Part shown: piece by piece, positions 1 through 6,800 of the stretch
Layout of the letters: every line of letters begins with the position of its first letter
Numbering within the stretch: position 1 is the stretch's first letter
Assembly (NCBI GenBank): GCA_002398845.1
Contig: DHBY01000104.1
Location: 8,697-15,628 of the forward strand
Reading direction: 5' to 3'
Source: Firmicutes bacterium UBA4916
Lineage (GTDB): Bacteria; Bacillota; Clostridia; Tissierellales; Tepidimicrobiaceae
Length of the DNA: 6,932 nucleotides
Position numbers and translations under genes: made by a program
Notes under the pieces: generated by a model
What the model saw: the letters and a program-made list of their open reading frames with translations, nothing else
What the model was told of the DNA's origin: nothing
Database searches by the model: none

Positions 1-608
1 ACAGGAGGATTAATATTTTGGCTTACTGAAAAATCACTTCCATTATATATGTCAAATATCCACTTCTTTAAATTGAAGTCAGGATAGATATACCAACCTA
101 GTCCTGATAGATTACTTATTATTTCCAACTCTTCTTCTAAATTTTTATATCTACTTTGCCATTTAATATTAGGACCTCTATTCTTATTTTCTGCTATATC
201 TAGCATAGGAAACTCCATACCAGGAATATCTAAACAATTCCTTTTCACATAATGCTTCATAGCTGTTTCTGCATCTGCTTCAATTGTATCCGTGGCCTGG
301 TTATCTGGTGGAATAGTAATTCTTTGTTTTGTAATAGCTCCTAGTGTATATCCCTTAACTGTTAGGATTTCTTCTCCATGTTCATTTGTCTTTATTTCTT
401 TATGTCTTATAATTCCAGTCTTATATTTATCTGTTCCAAGCATGATTAATTGATTAATATTTAGCTTGTCTGCATTTTGTACTTTTCTATTAGTAACCAG
501 CTGAAACTCCCCAGTAGAATAGTATCTTCTTAAAAAAGAAAAGGAAAGATAATTATCTATCTCTCCCTGTAAATCTAATGCTGGTGATAATATTCTAATT
601 GGTTCCAT
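1..608 (-). CDS. Siphovirus ReqiPepy6 Gp37-like tail-tip protein, N-terminal part
   Basis: The first 202 residues of a tail-tip protein whose frame runs open off the left edge. It starts MEPIRILSPALDLQGEIDNY. The segments SFSFLRRYYSTGEFQLVTN, KYKTGIIRHKEI, EEILTVKGYTLGAITKQRI and YKNLEEELEIISNLSGLGW are characteristic of the ReqiPepy6 Gp37-like family (Pfam PF14594). Proteins of this family stand in for the Tal/gp27-like hub that caps the tail beneath Dit and may carry enzymatic or fibre extensions at the C-terminus; that part is outside the window. GAGGAAG lies 6 bases before the ATG at 608. The gene begins 14 bases inside the end of the 48-residue gene. Dit is usually followed closely by this type of gene, but here three genes intervene. 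Confidence 0.88.
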   Translation of the reverse strand, partial: MEPIRILSPALDLQGEIDNYLSFSFLRRYYSTGEFQLVTNRKVQNADKLNINQLIMLGTDKYKTGIIRHKEIKTNEHGEEILTVKGYTLGAITKQRITIPPDNQATDTIEADAETAMKHYVKRNCLDIPGMEFPMLDIAENKNRGPNIKWQSRYKNLEEELEIISNLSGLGWYIYPDFNLKKWIFDIYNGSDFSVSQNINPP

Positions 609-741
609 TTATCTCTTCCTCAACTATCCCTACCATATATTCTGCGACAGGTATTTGATAGTCAATTGGCAGACTTTCTATAGTCCTAACTTCTGCCTTT
701 ACTAAAAATGCATACACTGGAATCATATATTTATACATCAT
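595..741 (-). CDS. Short CD1375-family-like phage protein
   Basis: A 48-residue protein beginning MMYKYMIPVYAFLVKAEVRT and ending EEEINGTN. The core IPVYAFLVKAEVRTIESLP, followed by IPVAEYM, resembles my recollection of the CD1375 family of short Clostridia phage proteins (pattern VYA-LVK---RT-E--P then a short helix). That family has no known function. Translation starts most likely at the ATG at 741-739, 7 bases after AGGAGGTG (756-749). A second ATG follows immediately (738-736). The start overlaps the previous stop by one base, and the 3' end overlaps the next gene by 14 bases, so all three are probably translationally coupled. The codon pattern and tight packing support a real gene despite its size. 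The family call is moderate, from memory of the motif. Confidence 0.75.
   Translation of the reverse strand: MMYKYMIPVYAFLVKAEVRTIESLPIDYQIPVAEYMVGIVEEEINGTN
609..621 (-). promoter_or_regulatory. Ribosome binding site for the Gp37-like gene
   Basis: GAGGAAG at 621-615 with a 6-base spacer precedes the ATG at 608. It lies within the Glu-Glu-Glu codons near the end of the 48-residue gene, so initiation happens before that gene's stop at 595. It fixes the start of the left-edge partial gene. Confidence 0.75.
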
Positions 742-1028
742 TACTTAACACCTCCTATCTGCTCTTTTAAAGCCTGTACCTCTTCAAATAGATTTGCTAC
801 TGCTTCATAAAGAGCTACCTTTTCAGTGTCAATTTCAGTTTGTGGTTCGTAATATATCTCTCCTGTGTCTTTGTTATATAGTATTTCTTCTCCTCTATTA
901 AAGGCATCTATAATCTCAGGGTCTTCTACAGTAATTTCAATTTCATTCACTTTTAGAACCTGGGGGGCTATTGAATTACTTATAATTCGAGTAATATATC
1001 CACTTTCCCTATCCACTATAACTTTCAT
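741..1028 (-). CDS. Small phage tail-region protein, function unknown
   Basis: A 95-residue acidic protein I cannot assign to a named function. The N-terminal half is strand-rich (MKVIVDRESGYITRI, VNEIEITVEDPEIIDAF). The middle has a hairpin-like stretch (EILYNKDTGEIYYEP). The C-terminal 30 residues (EKVALYEAVANLFEEVQALK) form a probable amphipathic helix that could oligomerise. Proteins of this size and build, ending in such a helix, are common beside tail-fibre genes of Clostridia phages. The start is supported by GAGGTG 6 bases upstream (1040-1035). It begins 16 bases after the 637-residue gene and shares one base with the next gene (TAATG). Its final codons, encoding Gly-Gly-Val, double as the next gene's ribosome binding site. 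A fibre-accessory or assembly role is only a guess from position. Confidence 0.8.
   Translation of the reverse strand: MKVIVDRESGYITRIISNSIAPQVLKVNEIEITVEDPEIIDAFNRGEEILYNKDTGEIYYEPQTEIDTEKVALYEAVANLFEEVQALKEQIGGVK
742..756 (-). promoter_or_regulatory. Ribosome binding site for the 48-residue gene, inside the upstream coding end
   Basis: AGGAGGTG at 756-749 lies in the last codons of the 95-residue gene, 7 bases before the ATG at 741 and 10 before the alternative ATG at 738. The better spacing favours the ATG at 741. The site is a strong sign that this very short frame is translated. Confidence 0.82.
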
Positions 1029-1044
1029 TTAAATCACCTCTTCA

Positions 1045-2958
1045 TTAAATACCAGTCAGCTCTAAATTCTGAAAACCATACTCCCCACAGAGTTCAATAT
1101 TCCTAATTGTTGCTGGGTATGATGAATTACTAGTTGTTAGTACTATTACAATTTTACTGTTCGCTGCAACAGATTCCAAATCCATAGTAATGGGAGTGTA
1201 TACATCTCCTTTAACAGATGCATATCCGATTATATTGCCATTTGAAGAACTATTTTCATAAACAGTAACAATAGCATTAACTGAAGCATTATTAGTTTTT
1301 ATTTCACACTTCAATCTGTATCTTCCAGCGTACGGAACGTGTGCATAAATCGTAGCAGTACTACTTTTAGCAGTTTTAACTGGTCCAAAGATAGTATTAT
1401 CAGAAGGAACTATAGCTTGTTCAATCCTCACTTTACTTGTATCTGCTACCCATAAGTGTTCGAATCCTTTAAGCTTTGGTTCTTCTTCTCCAACTTTTAT
1501 TAGTCTTATTCTAACTTTGGTGTCTTTAGAGAGATTATCTTCAAATAGATATTTACCTGATATAATATTTCCTTTAATTACATTACCATCTAAATCTAAT
1601 ACATCTATTACATAATAAGAATTCACATTGTCTATAATCTCTAAATTAATCAACCCATGCTTTTTGAAATTTGCTAGATTTGAATAGTCTATTGTAGCTA
1701 CCCCTTCATCTACTAATTCTTTTCCAGATATGATTAGACGAGGTGTTCTTTCATAAGATGTCCATGTTAAGCCTTTATTTGTAGATAAAAAGTAATTCAT
1801 TTCCCCATGTGAATCTGAATACCCTGCATTTATATAATACTCTGTAGACCAACTATACAAAATAAGATAGTATTGCTCATCTGTTTTAAGAAGTCTATTC
1901 AATGGCATATCCCATGTGAAATCTGAAAATTTATCATTCATCTCACTATATCCTTGCCAATCAGGAAAATATCTTCCTATTTCCTTTGTGAGGTCTGGCA
2001 AGCCTTCATCATCAGAGCCACAAATAATGCATCTAATCATACCAATGCTATATCTTTTCAAGATCATTGTTATCTGTAAATGCTTCACATCAGTGTTTAC
2101 AGTAAAGGGAATAGCTAATTGAGAGTCTGCATGTAAATTTTCACTTGATAGATTCCCTTCAACATTATGACTAAATACATCTTCATAATCATTTTTAAGT
2201 GTATTGATATACAAATTTCCATCTTCATTTAAGCCAAGACCTTCTAATTCCATCTTGGGGATATTTCTGTGTATTGACCACCCCTTTTCAAATTGTAATT
2301 TACTATCTGGAATGGAGTATATTAAATCTTCAGGTGTCCTAATAAATCCATCTCTAAGATTTCCAATCGGTACAAAGGTCTCATCTTTAATTCCGTTATA
2401 CCAAGTTTGCCATTCATCCTCAAAGGCTTTTATTAAATGAGAAGTATCTACTTTTATAAGCGAATTGACAATTCCACATACATCTTCATTAAACCTTTCA
2501 TCCATTACTTCTGTTTCTCCGATAAAGGACTTTCCTGCAATAATTCTTATTTGTGCAAGTGATATCTCATATATGTTTTCATCCCTCCTAAGTTGTGGTG
2601 CTATCGGTTCTTGAGCTGGAATCCCTTTTAATACAAAGGCCCTAACATATCTATTATCAAGGGTTTTATCTAATCTGATTATAATCCTATCTATTCTATT
2701 TAAGTTTGGATCTGCTGCATCTAAAGTAAGCTTCAAAGGTTCAGTATCAATCTTATATAAATATCCTTCCAGCCAAGCATAGCCTTCTTTAATCTTTACA
2801 CTCATATCAGTTCCATCTGCAGTTACTCGAAGGTTTTCTCCGCCATTAAAAATACCACTGGTTACCAGCTGCCTAAAATATTCTGCAAACTCATCAGCGG
2901 TATAATATCTTTCATCTTCTCCATCTATTGAGTCAAAGAATCGAAACCTTTCAGCCAT
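1045..2958 (-). CDS. Putative tail-tip / receptor-binding structural protein
   Basis: Likely a tail-tip or baseplate protein that contacts the host surface; no enzyme motif is visible. Residues 1-165 (FRFFDSIDGEDERYYTADEF, then EYFRQLVTSGIF, KIKEGYAWLEGYLY, RIDRIIIRLD) match the N-terminal module shared by many Firmicute phage baseplate and receptor-binding proteins, which anchors them to the tail. A short helix follows (HLIKAFEDEWQTWYNGIKD, 174-192). Residues about 245-410 look like a beta-sandwich carbohydrate-binding-type domain (IPFTVNTDVKHLQITMIL, YYLILYSWSTEYY, STNKGLTWTS). Residues 415-505 form a smaller beta domain (YYVIDVLDLDGNVI, KVRIRLIKV), and 510-637 a final jelly-roll-like domain. 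AAAGGAGG with a 6-base spacer supports the start. It lies directly after Dit, earlier than expected for this type of gene. The N-terminal assignment is fairly sure; the sandwich folds and receptor role are inference from sequence style. Confidence 0.72.
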   Translation of the reverse strand: MAERFRFFDSIDGEDERYYTADEFAEYFRQLVTSGIFNGGENLRVTADGTDMSVKIKEGYAWLEGYLYKIDTEPLKLTLDAADPNLNRIDRIIIRLDKTLDNRYVRAFVLKGIPAQEPIAPQLRRDENIYEISLAQIRIIAGKSFIGETEVMDERFNEDVCGIVNSLIKVDTSHLIKAFEDEWQTWYNGIKDETFVPIGNLRDGFIRTPEDLIYSIPDSKLQFEKGWSIHRNIPKMELEGLGLNEDGNLYINTLKNDYEDVFSHNVEGNLSSENLHADSQLAIPFTVNTDVKHLQITMILKRYSIGMIRCIICGSDDEGLPDLTKEIGRYFPDWQGYSEMNDKFSDFTWDMPLNRLLKTDEQYYLILYSWSTEYYINAGYSDSHGEMNYFLSTNKGLTWTSYERTPRLIISGKELVDEGVATIDYSNLANFKKHGLINLEIIDNVNSYYVIDVLDLDGNVIKGNIISGKYLFEDNLSKDTKVRIRLIKVGEEEPKLKGFEHLWVADTSKVRIEQAIVPSDNTIFGPVKTAKSSTATIYAHVPYAGRYRLKCEIKTNNASVNAIVTVYENSSSNGNIIGYASVKGDVYTPITMDLESVAANSKIVIVLTTSNSSYPATIRNIELCGEYGFQNLELTGI

Positions 2959-2972
2959 AAATTTCCTCCTTT

Positions 2973-3812
2973 CTAAAGACCAATATATCTATTTTTCCAA
3001 CTTACGATAACTCTTGTTTTTATGCTGTCATTGTTACTTTCATAGCTTAAAATATTCTCTCCTGGAACCAAACTCCAAAAGACACTATCTAAATCTATAT
3101 AGTGAAAGGCATTCTCCCCATTTACTCTTACATACTTTTTACCAAATTCAGTGGATATATTAAGTACATCATTTTCTTTCAATTCTCTATTTAGTCTAAT
3201 AAATTCTCCCGTACTTAGGTTATTCACTGTAGGATTGATAGCTGGGCCTTTAAATTCAATAATTATTGGTGTGTCTACATCCCCGTCATTAATACATTTT
3301 CTTCTAAATCCTCTATTAGAAAAGTTGGTAGGAAGCCTTAAGTTAAACCTAATTCCTCCCATAAGATATGACATCTCTCTACTTTCAGTAAAACTATCCA
3401 TCCAAAAAGGATTATGACAGATTATCTGTATTAAATATTTTTGATAGTAAATTCCTTTATTCCCCTGCCCACTAGGAAATATCGGAGTAGTTTCTACAAT
3501 GCCTTTAATTTCTTTATTTTGATAACTGATAGTCACTAAGCCCAATTTTGGGTTCAGTACCTTTTGCATTTTTCTCCTACATTTTAAAACCTCATTAGGA
3601 TTATCTCTAGTAACAATCATGCCTTCAATTGAGATGGCTCTACCTTCTAGCGTGTTATCTATATAAGTAGAGCCATCTTGTTTGGGTGCCTTTTGGCTTT
3701 CTATTGTAACTGGTACATCTCCTACCCCATCTAATATTTCTAAAAAGTAAGGTGCTTGATTTCCAAAAGTAACACTTTCTCCACTTTGATTTGTAATGAT
3801 GATTTTCTCCAT
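2973..3812 (-). CDS. Distal tail protein (Dit), Sipho_tail family
   Basis: Dit forms the hexameric hub linking the tail tube to the tip and adhesion device in Gram-positive siphophages. The product is 279 residues, within the usual range. Family signs include the N-terminal ITNQSGESVTFGN strand region, SQKAPKQDGSTY followed by ISIEGMIV, CRRKMQKVLNPKLG, and the YQKYLIQIICHNPFW strand that closes the N-terminal barrel. Residues from about 150 to the end (GDVDTPIIIEFKGPAINPTV, GENILSYES) fit the C-terminal galectin-like half. I chose the ATG at 3812 over one at 3833 because AGGAGG sits 6 bases upstream of 3812, and the earlier ATG would overlap the tape measure by 11 bases with no clear ribosome site. 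It follows the tape measure, the classic Dit position, and ends 14 bases before the next gene. Confidence 0.93.
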   Translation of the reverse strand: MEKIIITNQSGESVTFGNQAPYFLEILDGVGDVPVTIESQKAPKQDGSTYIDNTLEGRAISIEGMIVTRDNPNEVLKCRRKMQKVLNPKLGLVTISYQNKEIKGIVETTPIFPSGQGNKGIYYQKYLIQIICHNPFWMDSFTESREMSYLMGGIRFNLRLPTNFSNRGFRRKCINDGDVDTPIIIEFKGPAINPTVNNLSTGEFIRLNRELKENDVLNISTEFGKKYVRVNGENAFHYIDLDSVFWSLVPGENILSYESNNDSIKTRVIVSWKNRYIGL

Positions 3813-3824
3813 AGCACACCTCCT
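3813..3824 (-). promoter_or_regulatory. Ribosome binding site that decides the Dit start
   Basis: AGGAGG (3824-3819) followed by a 6-base spacer leads to the ATG at 3812. The Shine-Dalgarno core shares bases with the TAG stop codon of the tape measure gene (3825-3823), so ribosomes ending there are well placed to restart on Dit. This supports the 279-residue form over one with seven extra N-terminal residues. Confidence 0.88.
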
Positions 3825-6800
3825 ACCATTCAAGGGCTAGTTGTCTTGAAGCATTTTTTATTTGCCTAGCTGTATCATATGGAGTTAAAGGGGTTGGACT
3901 GTTGATAACTATGTTTTGTGTTATACCTTTATCCCCAGAAAGCATATTTTTAGTCACATTATGGTTATAAATCCTGCTTCCCCTTGGTAGTTCTACAAGC
4001 TCTGGCCCAAGTTCTCCTACCATAGTAAGTCCACCTTGAAAGAAGCTCGTTCCACTAAAGTTTGCTGCAGTTCTGCCTTCATCTGATGTTACTGTTTTAA
4101 ACACACTTGTAATTTTCTCTACAATACTAAAGACCTTTTCTTTCACACTTGTGGCATTCCACTCTTTAATCTTATCGATTCCTTTATCTATCTTATCTTT
4201 AACAGTTTTTATACTATCCTCTACAGAATATTTCACCTTACTCCAATTTTTCTCTGTAGATGTTTCTATCTCTTCCCATCTATCAGTAATATCATCTTTT
4301 ATCTTTTTAGCCTTAGTGATAGTATCTTCCTTTATAGAATCCCAAGTATCTGCTAGATATGTTTTTGTAACTTCCCACTTCTCTGATGTAGCTAATTTGA
4401 TGTCTTCCCATTTCTTTATTACATCTTCTTTAATTTCTTTTGCCTTAGTCTTTATATCATCCTTCATAACTTGCCACTTAGTCTTAATCTCACCAGTTTC
4501 CCAATCCACCTGATTTACATGTTCTTTGGACTGTGCTTTAGCTTCATCTATTACTTTCTTATGCATTTCTTCTGCTTTTTTAATGGATTCATCCTTTTGG
4601 CGAGTAGCTTCTTTAATTAATTTCTCTGCTTGTTCTTCTGTAATAGTTCCTGCTTCATCTCTTTGTCTAATAATTTCCTTAATAACTTCTTCATACTGTT
4701 CTTCTGCAGCTTTGATAGTTTTATCCTTTTGCTCTAAACTATTTTTAACAACTTCTGCAGCTTGCTTTGCAGTAATCTCTCCAGCTTGAGCCTTCATCCT
4801 TTCCATAATGGCTTTGGCTTCTACTTCATTTTCAGATAGAACCTTAATACCTGTATCCACCATTTTCTTTTGAATAGAATTGATTTCTTCCTGCTCAGAT
4901 TTAGTTAAGGCTCTTTTTTCACTGGAAGCTTTATCTAGTATCTCTTTTATCCTTACTTCACCATCAGAGATTTCCTTCTTTCTATTTTCATAGCCCTCAT
5001 TCATATTATTTAAAATCTCATCTTGTTCTTCTTTAGATAGGGATGTGCTACTGGTTACAAAGCTTTGTATCTTTCCTAAAGACTCTTCATAATGCTTATC
5101 TAATCCTGCTTGAATCTCAGATGCCATCTGTGAAAAGTTATTAGTTATTTCATCTGCCATTTCTTTAGTTACTTCTTGGCCACTCCAGGAAAGTTGGTTT
5201 AAGGCTAAAGTTGCCTCATCATTTAATTCTAAAAATCCTCCTACGGCTTTCTTTGTAGACTCTGATACTTCATCTCCAAAAAGATTTATTGCAGGAATAC
5301 TTTCTTTTGAGAGATGTTTATATAGTGCAATACCTGCCACCGTAGCAGCTCCAATTCCTAAAGTCCATGGATTAAGAAGTAAGGCTCCAGCTTTAGCAGC
5401 TAAACCTGCTGCACTAAATCCAGTAGACATTCCACTAGTAGCAACTGTGACTCCAGCAGTTCCTGTTTTTAATCCAGCTAAAGCTATTGATACTTTTGAA
5501 AAAGAAGTAATAACAGTGCCAGCTCCACCTATAACTTTTCCACCGAGGATTAATAATGGCCCAATAGCTGCTGCAAGGGCTGCAACTTTTACTATGATTT
5601 CTTGAGTAGCAGGACTTAGATTTCCAAACCATTCTACTGCAAGTTGTAGTTTTTCAACTAGAGTTTGTAGATGTGGAACTAAAATCTCAAATATCTGTAT
5701 TCCTACACCTTCAAGGGCTGATTTTAATTTAGTGATTTCACCCTGAAGATTATCCTCCATAGTTTCAGCCATCTCTTTTGCTACACCATTGTATTCCCTT
5801 GTAGCTTGAATAAGTTTTTCATAATCTTCAGGACTTGCATTTATTATTGCAAGCATTCCAGACATTGCCTCTTTTCCAAAGATAGTAGCTGCATATTGGG
5901 CCTGTTGTTCTTCAGAAAGTCCTGCAAACTTTAATCTTAATTCATCCATTACATCTTTAAAAGGAAGCATTTCTCCATTGGCATCTGTGATGGAGATACC
6001 TAAATCTTTCATAGCTCCCGCCATTTTATCAGTTGGATTAGCTAAATTTGCAATGGCAGTCTTTAGAGAAGTGCCGGCCTGTGAGCCTTTAATTCCTGCA
6101 TTGGCCATAAGTCCTAGTGCAAGGGCAGCATCTTCTGCAGAGTAACCCAATGCACCAAAAAGAGGAGCCACATATTTAAATGACTCCCCAAGCATAGCTA
6201 CATTTGTGTTTGAATTACTGGATGCACTGGCTAGTAAATCTGCAAAGTTAGATGCCTCTTTTGCCTCCATTCCAAAGGCAGTAAGGGCATCGGTGACAAT
6301 GTCAGAAACTAAACCTAAATCCTCACCACTGGAAGCTGCAAGCATCATAACTCCATCTAAACCATCAAGCATTTGATTGGTATCCCAGCCAGCCATGGCC
6401 ATATACTTTAAAGCTTCGGCAGATTCAGACGCACTAAACTTTGTAGTAGCTCCCATTTCTTTAGCTTTTTCCTCTAGCAATTTTAAATCATTACCTGTAG
6501 CTCCACTTATAGCCCCTACTTCACTCATACCAGCTTCAAAATCAGAACCTACTTTTATTGCTGCAGCACCAAGACCTAAAAGTGGAAGTGTAATCTTTTT
6601 AGTTAAGTCTTTACCCACAGATTCCATCTTTTTTCCTACATCTTGCATCTTCTGACCAACTGGCTCTAATGCTTTACCTAGTTTATAAAAGCCTGAAGAC
6701 TGAAGTTCTATTTCCTGATTTACCTTCTTTAAATCCTCTTCCATATATGCTAATTGTGTCTTTGCCTTATTTAACTTTATCTCTAAATCCTGTGTAGCTT

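Noticed and set aside
961..967. Run of six G (C on the coding strand) in an AT-rich context, considered as a phase-variation or slippage site
   Set aside because: It is explained by ordinary Ala-Pro codons in the 95-residue gene, is too short to argue for programmed slippage, and the frame is intact.
1045..2958. Possible diversity-generating retroelement target at the C-terminus of the receptor-binding candidate
   Set aside because: No reverse transcriptase, template repeat or second copy of the C-terminal sequence is visible in the window; flanking sequence would be needed to reopen this.
1916..3417. Plus-strand open frames at 1916-2122, 2204-2440 and 3151-3417
   Set aside because: They are fully antisense to well-supported Dit and receptor-binding genes, have no family resemblance, and are not in a plausible operon arrangement.
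3813..3833. Upstream ATG adding seven residues (MNGRRCA) to Dit
   Set aside because: There is no clear ribosome site before it and it overlaps the tape measure end; AGGAGG is correctly spaced for the ATG at 3812.
4151..4789. Two plus-strand open frames (4151-4513 and 4526-4789) with long hydrophobic, Ser-rich translations
   Set aside because: They lie opposite the Lys/Glu-rich coil of the tape measure. The complement of AAR/GAR codons gives Phe, Leu and Ser codons, which explains both the openness and the membrane-like look. I saw no convincing ribosome site.
5435..5632. Minus-strand 65-codon frame inside the tape measure
   Set aside because: It is a shifted-frame shadow of the low-complexity Ala/Gly-rich region; the Ser/Trp/Cys-rich translation looks non-biological.
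6377..6655. Plus-strand 92-codon frame opposite the tape measure core
   Set aside because: It is antisense to strongly conserved tape measure sequence, with no independent support.
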